Shown here one piece after another: positions 28,241-38,080 of a stretch of 64,000 nucleotides of DNA. The position numbers and the translations under genes are program-made. The number at the start of each line of letters is the position of its first letter. Within the stretch, counting starts at the first letter, position 1. Where the stretch lies: positions 1-64,000 of the forward strand of contig JBBQHB010000015.1 in the NCBI GenBank assembly GCA_038323575.1, written 5' to 3'. The stretch comes from CAINVV01 sp038323575 (GTDB lineage: Bacteria > Bacteroidota > Bacteroidia > Bacteroidales > Prolixibacteraceae). The notes below the pieces were generated by a model. That model worked only from the letters and a program-made list of their open reading frames with translations. It was not told where the DNA came from and searched no databases.

Positions 28241-31200
28241 ATGAACATATCCGAACTTTCGCTCAAAAGACCCGTACTGGCAACGGTAATGAGTTTGACA
28301 CTGATTCTCTTCGGAGTAATCGGCTTCAACTTCTTAGGTATCCGTGAATATCCGGCCATCGATCCTCCGCTGGTTACGGTGAGTACCTCTTATGCAGGGG
28401 CAAATGCCGATATTATTGAAAGCCAGATTACAGAGCCACTCGAAAAATCAATCAACGGTATACCGGGAATACGGACCATTACCTCACAAAGCTCTGTTGG
28501 TAACAGCAATATTTCTGTTGAATTCAATCTGTCGACCAATCTCGAAGCTGCTGCCAATGATGTGCGTGACAAGGTTAGCCAGGCTGTCCGAAACCTGCCC
28601 CAGGATGTTGACGCCGCGCCGGTTGTGACAAAAGCAGATGCCAACAGCGACTTTATTATCCTGATGGCGGTACAAAGTGCAAGCAAAGGTTTAATGGAAC
28701 TGAGCGACTATACTGAGAATGTGCTGCAGAATAAATTCCAGACCATCCCGGAGGTGAGTTCTGTTATGATCGTTGGACAAAAGCGCCCTGCCATGCGGCT
28801 GTGGATTGATCCCGACAAGTTGAATGCCTACGGTATCACATTCAATGATATAACCACCGTATTAAACAAAGAAAACATTGAAGCCCCTTCAGGTAAAATT
28901 TACGGAGGAAATACAGAACTTACCATTCGCTCATTGGGCCGGCTGACTACTGAAAAAGACTTCAGGGACTTGATTATCAGAGAAAATGCAGATGGCATTG
29001 TCAGGCTGAGTGACCTGGCAAAAGTTGAAATCGGTCCGGAACAATATGAACAGATCTGGCGGCTGAACGGCGTAAGCGGTGTAGGTTTGGCGATTATCCC
29101 ACAACCCGGGGCCAATTACATCAATATCTCGAACGAATTCAACAAGCGGCTGGAGGAGATCAAAAAATCCCAGAAAAACGACATCATTTTTACTACCCTG
29201 ATTGACAACACAAAAAATGTCCGGAAATCTTTGACCGAAGTGAAAGAGACTTTGTTCATATCCTTCCTGTTGGTCATTATGGTCATTTTCCTGTTCTTCA
29301 GGAACTGGATGATAGCTTTACGCCCATTGGTAGACATCCCTATTTCATTGATTGCCACTTTTTTTGTTATGTATCTGGCCGGATTTTCCATCAATATTCT
29401 TTCCTTGTTGGGAATCATCCTGGCTACCGGACTGGTGGTGGATGACGGGATCGTGGTAACGGAGAATATCTTCCGGAAATTTGAGGGTGGTATGCACATT
29501 CGCAGGGCTGCCCTGGAAGGCAGCAAAGAGATCTTCTTTGCCGTTATTTCCACCTCCATAACGCTTGCCATCGTGTTCCTTCCGGTATTGTTCCTGCAAG
29601 GTTTTGTAGGCAGTCTGTTCCGCGAGTTTGCGGTAGTTGTGGCGACAGCCGTTCTGATCTCGGCTTTTGTCTCCCTGACAATAACACCGGTATTAAACGT
29701 CTACCTTAACAGGAAAAAAGCTCGTCAGGGCAGGTTTTACCTGGCTACAGAGCCCTTTTTCAACGGCATGGAGTCAGGATACAAAAAGTTCCTTCAAAAA
29801 TTTATCCAATTAAGGTGGATGGCCTGGGTAATCGTGGTGTCGTGTCTCTTAATCACCTATTTCATCGGAAGAACCCTGCAAAGTGAATTGGCTCCCCTTG
29901 AAGATAAAAGCAGCATCCGTTTTCAGATCTCCGGACCCGAAGGCTCCAGTTATGGTTACATGACCAAAGCGGGTGAAGAATTTGGCAACTTCCTGATTGA
30001 TTCAATCCCCGAAGGCAGTTATTCCTTCCTTGCCGTGCCCGGATTTGGCGGCACGGGTGTTAATGCGGGTTTCGGAAGAATCGGACTTGTTCCTCCTTCG
30101 GAACGGTCCAGATCGCAAAGTGATATTGCGAAGGACATTTCAAAAAAACTGATGCATTACAACAACCTCCGGATTTTTCCTGTTGAAGAGCAAACCATAT
30201 CCGTCGGGTTGGGATCGAGAGGCGCTTTACCGGTTCAATTTGTGGTGCAGAACCTTGATTTTGACAAATTAAAAGATGTGATTCCCAGGTTCCTGGATGC
30301 TGCCAGAAACGACAAAACATTCCAAAATGTGGATGTCAATCTTAAGTTCAATAAACCCGAAGTGAATATTGAAATAGACCGCATCAAAGCACGCGAGCTC
30401 GGACTGACTGTGGCAGATATTGCCGGAGTTATGCAGAGCGCTTTCAGCGGGCGGAGACTCGCCTATTTTATCATGAACGGACGCCAATACCAGGTTATCA
30501 GTCAGGTCGGACTGCAGGACAGGCAACAGCCGACAGACATTTCAAAATTATATGTCCGGAATAATCTGGGCAATAACATTGCGTTGTCAGAAGTACTGAA
30601 AATATCCACCAATGCCAATCCTCCTTCTTTGTACCATTTTAACCGGTACAAATCAGCGACGATCTCTGCTTCACTTGCCGAAGGGAAGACCATCGGTGAC
30701 GGTGTTGTTGCCATGCAGAAAATCGGTGACAAGTTGTTGGATGAAAGCTTCCAGACCTCTTTGAGCGGACCTTCCCGTGACTTTTCAGAAAGCTCTTCCA
30801 ATACGGCATTCGCTTTTGTCCTTGCGCTGCTTCTTATTTACCTGATACTTGCCGCCCAGTTTGAAAGTTTCAAGGATCCGTTTATTATCATGATTACCGT
30901 ACCTCTGGCGATTGCCGGCGCAGTACTATTTCTCTGGATTTTTAACCAGACGCTCAATATCTTCTCTCAGATTGGTATGATAACCCTTATCGGACTTGTG
31001 ACCAAAAACGGTATCCTGATCGTGGAATTTGCCAACAAGAAAAGGGAAATCGGGATGAATAAATTCCAGGCGGTAATCGAGGCCTCCACGCAGCGTTTGC
31101 GCCCCATTCTTATGACCAGCCTTGCTACTTCACTCGGAGCCCTGCCAATTGCCCTCAGCCTGGGCGATGCTGCCTCCAGCCGCGTACCACTGGGTATTGT

Positions 31201-31318
31201 CATTGTTGGAGGTATTATATTCTCACTGGTTCTCACTTTGTTCGTTATTCCGGCGGTTTACACCTACGTATCCGGAAAGCACAAAACCAGGGAAGAAGTT
31301 GACAATCAGTTTAAATAA
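28241..31318 (+). CDS. RND multidrug efflux pump, HAE1 type
   Basis: The 1025-aa inner-membrane protein has the classical RND plan: a first helix (KRPVLATVMSLTLILFGVIG), a large porter loop (GIRTITSQSSVGNSNISVEF), helices TM2-6 with the proton-relay motif GLVVDDGIVVTENIFRKFEGG, and a duplicated second half (LALLLIYLILAAQFESFKDP, GLVTKNGILIVEFANKKRE). Proton-driven export of hydrophobic compounds through a TolC-type channel is the known role. It sits between its adaptor and its outer-membrane factor. The substrate range cannot be told from sequence. Confidence 0.94.
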   Translation: MNISELSLKRPVLATVMSLTLILFGVIGFNFLGIREYPAIDPPLVTVSTSYAGANADIIESQITEPLEKSINGIPGIRTITSQSSVGNSNISVEFNLSTNLEAAANDVRDKVSQAVRNLPQDVDAAPVVTKADANSDFIILMAVQSASKGLMELSDYTENVLQNKFQTIPEVSSVMIVGQKRPAMRLWIDPDKLNAYGITFNDITTVLNKENIEAPSGKIYGGNTELTIRSLGRLTTEKDFRDLIIRENADGIVRLSDLAKVEIGPEQYEQIWRLNGVSGVGLAIIPQPGANYINISNEFNKRLEEIKKSQKNDIIFTTLIDNTKNVRKSLTEVKETLFISFLLVIMVIFLFFRNWMIALRPLVDIPISLIATFFVMYLAGFSINILSLLGIILATGLVVDDGIVVTENIFRKFEGGMHIRRAALEGSKEIFFAVISTSITLAIVFLPVLFLQGFVGSLFREFAVVVATAVLISAFVSLTITPVLNVYLNRKKARQGRFYLATEPFFNGMESGYKKFLQKFIQLRWMAWVIVVSCLLITYFIGRTLQSELAPLEDKSSIRFQISGPEGSSYGYMTKAGEEFGNFLIDSIPEGSYSFLAVPGFGGTGVNAGFGRIGLVPPSERSRSQSDIAKDISKKLMHYNNLRIFPVEEQTISVGLGSRGALPVQFVVQNLDFDKLKDVIPRFLDAARNDKTFQNVDVNLKFNKPEVNIEIDRIKARELGLTVADIAGVMQSAFSGRRLAYFIMNGRQYQVISQVGLQDRQQPTDISKLYVRNNLGNNIALSEVLKISTNANPPSLYHFNRYKSATISASLAEGKTIGDGVVAMQKIGDKLLDESFQTSLSGPSRDFSESSSNTAFAFVLALLLIYLILAAQFESFKDPFIIMITVPLAIAGAVLFLWIFNQTLNIFSQIGMITLIGLVTKNGILIVEFANKKREIGMNKFQAVIEASTQRLRPILMTSLATSLGALPIALSLGDAASSRVPLGIVIVGGIIFSLVLTLFVIPAVYTYVSGKHKTREEVDNQFK

Positions 31319-31325
31319 CCTATCA

Positions 31326-32621
31326 ATGAAACATTTATATTTCCTGATGATATTGTTTGTTCCGCTGTTAAGTGCCGGTCAGCCTTTGATTTCGCTGAAA
31401 AATGCAATTGACACTACGCTTATCAACAGTTTTGACATCCGGATTGCCGGGAACAACGTTGAAATCAGTAAAGCAAACAATTCTTTTGGTGTTGCCGGGG
31501 GATTACCAACTGTCAGCGCAAGCGCGACAGACAACCAGTCCATCTCAAAAGTCAACCAGAAACTGAACAGCGGGACTGAAATTGCGAAGACCAGTGTGAA
31601 CGGCAACTCACTTACCTCCAATATTACTGCCGGAATGCTGCTGTACAACGGGCGAAGAGTTATTGCCACCAAAGAGAGGCTGAGCCGGCTGCAGAACCAG
31701 AGCGAACTACAGTTTAACCTACAGGTCCAAAACAGTATTGCCGCCGTAATGGCAAAATACTACGACATCATCCGCCAGCAGGAGTATTACAAAATCATCT
31801 TTAGTTCGCTCGATGTTTCCCAGAAAAAACTGGATATCATCAACGAGCGGAAAAGCGTCGGGATGGCCAACGATGCCGATTACCTGCAGGCACTGATCGA
31901 TGTGAATACCGCACAGCAGGTGCTCCGGTCCCAGCAATTGGTTGTTGAACAGACCAAGATGGATCTGCTGCAATTGATGAGCAAGAAAAAGTATTATACT
32001 TATGAGGTCAATGACAGCATCACGGTAGATACCTCTATTCAGCTAAATTCAATTATCTCGTTCTTGCAGCAGAATCCCCAGTATTTATCCTCTGAACAAC
32101 AGGTTAAAATCAGCGAGCAGGTCGTGAAGGAAGTTACGGCATTGCTGTACCCATCCCTGCGGATGAATACAGGTTATAACCTGAACCGGACCCAGAGTGA
32201 CGCAGGCCAGTTCCTTTTCAACATGAATTCGGGTCCCTATGCCGGTGTGACCATACAAATACCGATTTACAGCGGGAATGCCTACAAGGTCCAGAAGGAA
32301 GTGGCGAAATACAACCTGCAGAATGCTAAACTGCAGCAGGAGAGTTTGCTCAACTTTTTAACCGCCGATGCCACAAAGACTTTCCAGTCATACAGCACCA
32401 CCTTGCAACAGCTTGAATTCCAGAAAACAAATATCGAATCTTCCCGCAAACTGATCAATGTGGTGATGCTGCGCTTCCAGGTCAACCAGGCAACCATCCT
32501 GGAAATCAAGGCAGCTCAGAACAGTTACGAACAAACCGGCTACCAACTTGTGAACCTGAAATTTGCCGCAAAGATTTCTGAGATTGAGCTGAAAAGGCTG
32601 ATGTACCAGTTGGGGAATTAA
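31326..32621 (+). CDS. TolC-family outer-membrane efflux protein
   Basis: I start at the ATG at 31326 (431 aa), 7 bp after the pump; a longer frame from 31122 overlaps the pump and is not needed. After a signal peptide (MILFVPLLSAGQP) come the two helical-barrel halves (LKNAIDTTLINSFDIRIAGNN, SRLQNQSELQFNLQVQNSIAAV, NAKLQQESLLNFLTADATKTF) and a C-terminal LKFAAKISEIELKRLMYQLG. It forms the exit duct of the tripartite pump. A hairpin terminator follows at 32629. Confidence 0.93.
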   Translation: MKHLYFLMILFVPLLSAGQPLISLKNAIDTTLINSFDIRIAGNNVEISKANNSFGVAGGLPTVSASATDNQSISKVNQKLNSGTEIAKTSVNGNSLTSNITAGMLLYNGRRVIATKERLSRLQNQSELQFNLQVQNSIAAVMAKYYDIIRQQEYYKIIFSSLDVSQKKLDIINERKSVGMANDADYLQALIDVNTAQQVLRSQQLVVEQTKMDLLQLMSKKKYYTYEVNDSITVDTSIQLNSIISFLQQNPQYLSSEQQVKISEQVVKEVTALLYPSLRMNTGYNLNRTQSDAGQFLFNMNSGPYAGVTIQIPIYSGNAYKVQKEVAKYNLQNAKLQQESLLNFLTADATKTFQSYSTTLQQLEFQKTNIESSRKLINVVMLRFQVNQATILEIKAAQNSYEQTGYQLVNLKFAAKISEIELKRLMYQLGN

Positions 32622-32628
32622 TGAATTA

Positions 32629-32654
32629 AAAAAGGCACCCCACAGGATGCCTTT
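32629..32654. terminator. Bidirectional terminator between efflux operon and TPR lipoprotein gene
   Basis: A stem AAAAGGCA / TGCCTTTT with a short loop lies between convergent genes, followed by T-rich sequence on the plus strand and preceded by an A-run that serves the minus strand. Confidence 0.85.
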
Positions 32655-32679
32655 TCTTATTCATTTGTTTTGAAACCGC

Positions 32680-34437
32680 CTAGTTGAACAGAAGTTTGAA
32701 GTTCTGGTCGTCGGCGTATTTGGCAAATTCAAGGTCGTTTTGGGCGATTGTCTTATAGGCGACATCTTTCTTAAAGGCATTCACGAGGGCTTCGTACATC
32801 TGGCTGGTTTTACCGGTACGGGCATACGCTATTGCTTTCAGGTAGGCGATACGGCCTGACTCGAGCGGTGCGGCATTCAAAGTCTTCAAGGCGCCGTTGT
32901 TGTCGTTGTTCAGCAACTGGGCAAGACCACGGTTGGCATAGCTTACGGAAGTTTCGTCCAGGTACTTCACGGCAGTGTCGTAGTCTCCCTGTTTGATTTT
33001 CAGGATACCCAGGTTTTCTTTGACCTCTCTACCGGCGCCTGTGGCAGCTCCGAAGAATACTTCCGCTTTGGACCATTCGTTGTTTTTCAATGCAACACAA
33101 CCAAGGTTGTTTTGCACGATCGGATTTTTGGGATCCAACTGGTCTGCTTTCTGGAAATTGCCGGCAGCAGATTTAAAATCACCTTCGTTCATCTGGATTA
33201 GACCGAGATTGTTGAAACCCCTCCAGTCGTCAGCATAAATTTTTGTAAAGCTGGTGTAAATTGATTTTTGCGTTGCTTCATCGCTGGTAAGTGTAGCTGC
33301 ATAAAACAGTTCGGCCTGATTCAATTTGGATGGATCCGACGCGGCAAGTGCTGAAATTTCGGCATCAGTTTTGCCGATCAGGTTAACACTGGCGGTGATT
33401 TTGGCACGACGCAGTTGCGGAAGGATCTCGTCAGCAACTTTAGTAAAAGCAGAAGAGAGATTTTTGATTTCGCGTTCGCGGACTTCAGGATCAGCATACA
33501 TTGCCAATACGCGAAGAATCAGGTCTTTATCCTGGATGGTGGATTTCTCCATCAAGGCTTTGAAACCTTCCCAGTCTTCCGGAGTATTTTTGGAGGTAAC
33601 ATCGGCTCTGATCTTGCTCTTCTTCAAATCGCTTTCGACCACGTTTGAGGCAGAACCTTCGCGTTTTCCGGCTAGTTTGGAGTTCAGGTCCAGCGTGCCG
33701 TCGGGTGAAGCGTAGGCCGAAACCTCAACGCCTTTCAACTCTTTTCTGTCAGCATTGTATGCCTCAACAATGTATTTATTCAGATGGGCAATCTCCGCTT
33801 TTGACAATTCCTTGGTCCTGACTTCGGAACTGTTGATCAGGTAGATCAGGTCAGCGATATAAGCATCCGGCACGATCCGCTGGTATTTATCCAATGTCGG
33901 ATCGTAAACACCTGTAGTATTGGCACTCTTTTGAATACCTAAGATGGCCAGCGGACTGTTGTCGACCAGTGTGGAAGTGGCAATCATTCCTTTGGCGATG
34001 GTTTTCGGCAGAAAATCGAGTGATTTTGAACCCTCGGCAACTTTGATACGCAGTTCAAGATCAGAACGCTGCTGCTCTTTGCTGAAAGCGATGGTACCTT
34101 TGTAACTGTTGCTTCCTCCTGCTTCATTGGCTATTACCTTGTTGTTGTCTTTTACTTTGTCTCCCTGCAATACATAGGGTGCATAGGCAGTTTCACCTCC
34201 GGCATATTTCAATACGGGAGTAACGGTCATGGTTACTTTCTTACCGAAATATTTAGCAGGAAACTGGCTCTGGATGGCTGCATCAACATTCCCTGCGTGT
34301 GTTTCGAGGACCTCGGGAACTACGGTATAATTTACCTTATCGGCATTTTTCTTCATCGATTTCAAGGAAGAACACCCGGAAATTACGAATGAACTCATGA
34401 CGAAAAGGACGGGTACGATTAAACTGATTTTCTTCAT
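32680..34437 (-). CDS. TPR-containing lipoprotein, OmpA-like middle domain
   Basis: The 585-aa protein has a lipobox (FVISGCSSLKSM). The N-terminal 200 residues are beta-rich (KVNYTVVPEVLETHAG, KKVTMTVTPVLKYAGG). A middle region with KGVEVSAYASPDGTLDLNSK and LAGKREGSASNVVESDL resembles the peptidoglycan-binding OmpA fold. The C-terminal 220 residues form TPR repeats (DWRGFNNLGLIQMNEGDFKSA, IVQNNLGCVALKNNEWSKAEV, RIAYLKAIAYARTGKTSQM). It is probably a periplasmic scaffold at the outer membrane. It stands alone, with a TAATTTTG promoter-like string at 34491-34498. Precise role unknown. Confidence 0.8.
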   Translation of the reverse strand: MKKISLIVPVLFVMSSFVISGCSSLKSMKKNADKVNYTVVPEVLETHAGNVDAAIQSQFPAKYFGKKVTMTVTPVLKYAGGETAYAPYVLQGDKVKDNNKVIANEAGGSNSYKGTIAFSKEQQRSDLELRIKVAEGSKSLDFLPKTIAKGMIATSTLVDNSPLAILGIQKSANTTGVYDPTLDKYQRIVPDAYIADLIYLINSSEVRTKELSKAEIAHLNKYIVEAYNADRKELKGVEVSAYASPDGTLDLNSKLAGKREGSASNVVESDLKKSKIRADVTSKNTPEDWEGFKALMEKSTIQDKDLILRVLAMYADPEVREREIKNLSSAFTKVADEILPQLRRAKITASVNLIGKTDAEISALAASDPSKLNQAELFYAATLTSDEATQKSIYTSFTKIYADDWRGFNNLGLIQMNEGDFKSAAGNFQKADQLDPKNPIVQNNLGCVALKNNEWSKAEVFFGAATGAGREVKENLGILKIKQGDYDTAVKYLDETSVSYANRGLAQLLNNDNNGALKTLNAAPLESGRIAYLKAIAYARTGKTSQMYEALVNAFKKDVAYKTIAQNDLEFAKYADDQNFKLLFN

Positions 34438-34538
34438 AATAGACCTTAAAAGATTAATAGTAATTATTGAAATATTGCGCTTTACTCCTACAAAATTAAG
34501 ATTTTTCGCAAAAGGAAAAAGTGAATATATGTTAATTA

Positions 34539-35189
34539 TTAAGAATCCGGATGTAAAATCTCTCTGCGAATTCCGGTCCAGTCAACGGGTGTAGTAACCA
34601 AATTCCTAAGCATAACGTAATGCTCCCTGTTTGCAACAAAATCTATCCGGGAGGTATCAATGATCAGTACCGGAAAATCGGCCTGCTGGGAAAAAAAGGT
34701 GAAATAACCCTCCCTGATATTTTTCAGATAATCGGTCGTGATGGACTGCTCGTAATCTCTTCCCCTCTTCCTGATATTGTTAATTAACTGATCCTCAGGC
34801 AGATGCAGGTAGACAAACAGGTCAGGTTTCGGAAGCCTTTCATAAATGATGTCGAAGAAGTTGCGGTATAGGTTGTATTCATCCTGTGCCAATGTATTCT
34901 GGGCAAAGATGAGGGATTTCATGAAATAGTAATCGGCTATGGTCTGTTGGTGAAATAAATCCCTGTTTGTCAGCTCCTTCTTAAGCTGGCCGTACCTTTC
35001 AGCCAGGAAAGAGAGCTCCAGCGGGAATGAGTATTTATCCGGATCATCGTAAAATTTGGGTAAAAAGGGATTTTCGGCAAACCTTTCCAGAATCAGTTTG
35101 GCATCGTATTCTTCACTCAGCATTTGCGCAAAAGTTGTTTTGCCGGCGCCAATATTTCCCTCAATGACCAGAAAATCAAGGTTCATCAT
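34539..35189 (-). CDS. Deoxynucleoside kinase
   Basis: The 216-aa cytosolic enzyme phosphorylates deoxynucleosides for the salvage pathway. It has the P-loop FLVIEGNIGAGKTTFAQML (about residues 6-24), FLAERYGQLKKEL, the PDLFVYLHLPEDQLINNIRKRGRDYEQSI lid region with the RxR-type motif, and a C-terminal FPVLIIDTSRIDF. This matches the dGK/dAK-like family. Two adjacent ATG codons (35189, 35186) could start it. It lies downstream of pnp, but a strong hairpin terminator separates them. Confidence 0.9.
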   Translation of the reverse strand: MMNLDFLVIEGNIGAGKTTFAQMLSEEYDAKLILERFAENPFLPKFYDDPDKYSFPLELSFLAERYGQLKKELTNRDLFHQQTIADYYFMKSLIFAQNTLAQDEYNLYRNFFDIIYERLPKPDLFVYLHLPEDQLINNIRKRGRDYEQSITTDYLKNIREGYFTFFSQQADFPVLIIDTSRIDFVANREHYVMLRNLVTTPVDWTGIRREILHPDS

Positions 35190-35229
35190 CCTCCGAAAAA
35201 AATTAAGATTTAATCCTTAAATGTAGAAA

Positions 35230-35257
35230 TAAAAAAATGCCCGCTGCAGGCGGGCAT
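35230..35257 (-). terminator. Intrinsic terminator downstream of pnp
   Basis: On the minus strand, ATGCCCGC (35257-35250) pairs perfectly with GCGGGCAT (35244-35237) around a 5-nt loop, followed by seven or more T residues (35237-35231 read in reverse). It lies just after the pnp stop and before the kinase gene. Confidence 0.92.
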
Positions 35258-35279
35258 CTAATATCTGTAAGAATATTTA

Positions 35280-37568
35280 CTATTCCTGATTTGGTTTTTT
35301 GAGCGAGTGGCTGTGGGAAGGAGCTTTTCTTTCCTCGTCACGCGGGGCCTGTCTGTCACCGCGTCCGTAATCCCTGTCGCCGTGTCCATGATCCCTGTCG
35401 CCGCGTCCGTGATCCCTGTCACCGCGTCCCTGCTCTCTTTCGACAAAACCTTCCGGTTTTGGCATCAGTGCTTTCATCGAAAGTTTCAATTTACCTGTTC
35501 GTTGTTCAACTTCGAGTAATTTAACTTTCACGATGTCGCCTACGCTCAGAACATCTTCCGGTTTATCGATCCGTTTCCAGTCGAATTCCGAAACGTGCAG
35601 CAATCCTTCTTTGCCCGGCATGATTTCAATAAACGCACCGAACTGAACAATCGATTTCACCTTTCCTTCGTAAATTTCTCCGGGTTCCGGTACAGCCACG
35701 ATGGCACGGATGCGCGCAACGGCAGCATCAATCGATGATTTATCGGGAGCACTTATCTCTACATAACCCATGTCGTCGATCTCTTCGATGGCAATCGTAG
35801 CTTTCGTATCGGCCTGGATCTGCTGAATAATTTTTCCGCCCGGACCAATAACCGGTCCGATCATGTCTTTCGGGATGGTCATCTTGACGATGCGCGGTAC
35901 ATTTGGTTTGTAATCATCGCGCGGTACGCTGATCACTTCAAGGATTTTGCCCAATATGTGTTCGCGGCCCTGTTTGGCCTGAAGCAATGCTTTGGAAAGC
36001 ACTTCATAAGACAAACCGTCTAATTTGATGTCCATCTGGGTAGCTGTGATCCCTTTTTCTGTTCCGGTAACTTTGAAGTCCATGTCGCCCAGGTGATCTT
36101 CATCTCCCAGGATGTCAGAAAGAACTGCAAACTTATCGGATTTTTTATCGGTAATCAGCCCCATTGCAATTCCTGAAACAGGACGTTTCATGTTGATGCC
36201 GGCATCCAGCATGGCCATGGTTCCAGCGCAAACTGTTGCCATGGAAGAGGATCCGTTGGACTCCAGGATGTCGGATACAATCCGGATAATATAGGGAAAT
36301 CCTTCAGGAATCATCCGTTTCAGTGCACGGTGGGCCAGGTTACCGTGACCGATTTCGCGGCGGGAAAGACCCCTTGGTGTTTTGGACTCGCCGGTGCTGA
36401 ACGGCGGGAAGTTATAATGGAGCAGAAAGCGCTCTTTGCCTTTGAAAGTAACGTTGTCGATGATTTTCTCATCCATCTTGGTACCGAGGGTAACACTGCT
36501 GAGGGATTGTGTTTCGCCGCGTGTAAAGATCGAGGAACCGTGCGATCCAGGCAGGTAATTAACCTCGCCCCAAATGGTGCGGATATCTGTGGTTGAACGT
36601 CCGTCGAGACGGATGCCTTCGTCGAGGATCATGCGGCGCATGGCCTCTTTCTCCACATCATGGTAATATTTGCCGATCAAAGTCTTGTCGACTTCTCCGG
36701 CCTCTTTGCCTTCGCTGTACGCTGCGGTAAAATCTTCCTTTACCTTGGCAAAAGAGTCATAACGCAGGTGTTTGTCGTTGATTAAAGAACGTGCAATGGC
36801 ATATACTTTGTCGTAAGTTTCTTTCCAGACGAGTTCCTTCAGGGCTTCATCGTTTTCTTCGTGGCAATAGGTACGTTTCACAACGCCGACTTCCGCAGCC
36901 AGTTCTTCCTGGATTTTGCAGTGAATCTTGATATTGTCATGGGCAATTTTAATGGCCTCAAGCATCTCTTCTTCAGAAACCTCATCCATTTCGCCTTCCA
37001 CCATCATGATGTTGTCGTAAGACGCGCCAACCATGATGTCGATATCGGCTTCAGCCAACTGCTCGGCTGAAGGATTGAGTACAAATACACCTTTGATGCG
37101 CGCAACCCGAACTTCTGAGATCGGGCCGTTAAACGGAACATTTGAAACGGCAATGGCAGCCGAAGCAGCCAAACCTGCCAGGGAATCCGGCATTTCATTC
37201 TTGCCCGAAGAGATCAAAGTGATCATCACAGCAGTTTCTGCGTGGTAATCATCCGGAAAAAGCGGACGCAATGCGCGGTCCACCAAACGGGCGATCAGGA
37301 TCTCATCGTCAGAAGGACGAGCTTCCCTTTTCATGAAACCACCGGGGAAACGGCCAACTGCCGAGAATTTCTCGCGGTAATCAACCGAGAGGGGCATGAA
37401 ATCAACGTTTGCAGCTGCCTCATTGGCTGAAACAACAGTCGCCAGCAACATGGTATCACCCATTTTTACTACTACTGCACCGTCGGCCTGTTTGGCCAGT
37501 TTACCGGTTTCAATCTGGATTGTGCGTCCATCGCCCAGATCAATCGTCTTATTTATAGCTTTGTACAT
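35280..37568 (-). CDS. pnp: Polyribonucleotide nucleotidyltransferase (PNPase)
   Basis: The 762-aa protein has two RNase PH-like domains (GRTIQIETGKLAKQADGAVV; RMILDEGIRLDGRSTTDIRT, SSIFTRGETQSLSSVTLGT), a KH domain (IGPVIGPGGKIIQQIQ) and an S1 domain (GEIYEGKVKSIVQFGAFIEI). It degrades RNA phosphorolytically from the 3' end as a trimer. The C-terminus extends into a repetitive Gly-Arg-Asp-His tail (about 718-745) encoded by 21-bp repeats, then a basic end. It follows rpsO on the same strand by about 100 bp, with a hairpin between them, the conserved rpsO-pnp order. Confidence 0.97.
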   Translation of the reverse strand: MYKAINKTIDLGDGRTIQIETGKLAKQADGAVVVKMGDTMLLATVVSANEAAANVDFMPLSVDYREKFSAVGRFPGGFMKREARPSDDEILIARLVDRALRPLFPDDYHAETAVMITLISSGKNEMPDSLAGLAASAAIAVSNVPFNGPISEVRVARIKGVFVLNPSAEQLAEADIDIMVGASYDNIMMVEGEMDEVSEEEMLEAIKIAHDNIKIHCKIQEELAAEVGVVKRTYCHEENDEALKELVWKETYDKVYAIARSLINDKHLRYDSFAKVKEDFTAAYSEGKEAGEVDKTLIGKYYHDVEKEAMRRMILDEGIRLDGRSTTDIRTIWGEVNYLPGSHGSSIFTRGETQSLSSVTLGTKMDEKIIDNVTFKGKERFLLHYNFPPFSTGESKTPRGLSRREIGHGNLAHRALKRMIPEGFPYIIRIVSDILESNGSSSMATVCAGTMAMLDAGINMKRPVSGIAMGLITDKKSDKFAVLSDILGDEDHLGDMDFKVTGTEKGITATQMDIKLDGLSYEVLSKALLQAKQGREHILGKILEVISVPRDDYKPNVPRIVKMTIPKDMIGPVIGPGGKIIQQIQADTKATIAIEEIDDMGYVEISAPDKSSIDAAVARIRAIVAVPEPGEIYEGKVKSIVQFGAFIEIMPGKEGLLHVSEFDWKRIDKPEDVLSVGDIVKVKLLEVEQRTGKLKLSMKALMPKPEGFVEREQGRGDRDHGRGDRDHGHGDRDYGRGDRQAPRDEERKAPSHSHSLKKPNQE
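35350..35430 (-). repeat. 21-bp repeats in the 3' end of pnp
   Basis: About four tandem 21-bp units encode the heptad GDRDHGR with small variants (Y for H, H for R). The repeat phase keeps the reading frame, so copy-number change would alter tail length without disrupting PNPase. RG/RD-rich tails often bind RNA. Confidence 0.85.
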
Positions 37569-37632
37569 ATATTGTATGTAATTAAATTGTTATCTGAAAA
37601 GATTAGAAGGGGAACGGGATTAAGAGAGGCAA

Positions 37633-37658
37633 AAAAGGCAATCCGAAAATTGCCTTTT
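37633..37658. terminator. Hairpin between rpsO and pnp
   Basis: A perfect stem AAAAGGCAAT / ATTGCCTTTT with a six-base loop. In the minus-strand transcript it follows the rpsO stop by 12 bases and ends in a T-run. It may partly terminate rpsO or act as an RNase or PNPase control site. Confidence 0.85.
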
Positions 37659-37670
37659 GAGGGTGTTCGC

Positions 37671-37940
37671 TTATTTACGAAGATTTAGTTCTTTGATGAT
37701 GGTGCGATAACGCTCAATGTCTTTGCGTTTCAGGTAATCCAGTAACGAACGACGTTTACCAACCATCTGGATCAATGCACGCTGGGTACTGAAATCTTTT
37801 TTGTTGGATTTCAGGTGCTCTGTCAGGTGGGTGATACGAAATGAAAATAGGGCAATCTGGCCTTCTGAGGTACCGGTGTCGGTAGCGCTCTTGCCGAATT
37901 TTTCGAAAAATGTCTTTTTAACTTCAGGATTCAAATACAT
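37671..37940 (-). CDS. rpsO: 30S ribosomal protein S15
   Basis: The 89-aa protein has the normal length of S15 and its signature: GKSATDTGTSEGQIALFSFRITHLTEHLKSN with the conserved Asp-Thr-Gly and His residues, then QMVGKRRSLLDYLKRKD. It binds 16S rRNA in the platform of the small subunit. It begins 82 bp downstream of a well-formed promoter at 38022-38052 and precedes pnp. Confidence 0.97.
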   Translation of the reverse strand: MYLNPEVKKTFFEKFGKSATDTGTSEGQIALFSFRITHLTEHLKSNKKDFSTQRALIQMVGKRRSLLDYLKRKDIERYRTIIKELNLRK

Positions 37941-38021
37941 GATAAATTATTTAATCTTATGATACAATGGCCGCTCCGCAGGATTCGTGTTCGATCGCAA
38001 CAGATCGGCATTAATTGGGTG

Positions 38022-38052
38022 CAAAGTTAAAGAATTAACTGTGAAATTGCAA
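38022..38052 (-). promoter_or_regulatory. rpsO promoter
   Basis: On the minus strand TTG (38052-38050) is followed, after 20 nt, by TAACTTTG (38029-38022). This matches the Bacteroidota -33/-7 consensus (TTTG and TAnnTTTG) in sequence and spacing. It lies directly upstream of rpsO and just beyond the inverted-repeat element. Confidence 0.8.
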
Positions 38053-38080
38053 GTGGCTTTTAATCTTTTATTTGCTTTAT

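Noticed and set aside
31122..31325. Longer N-terminus for the TolC-family protein
   Set aside because: It overlaps the RND pump gene in another frame; the signal peptide starts at 31326.
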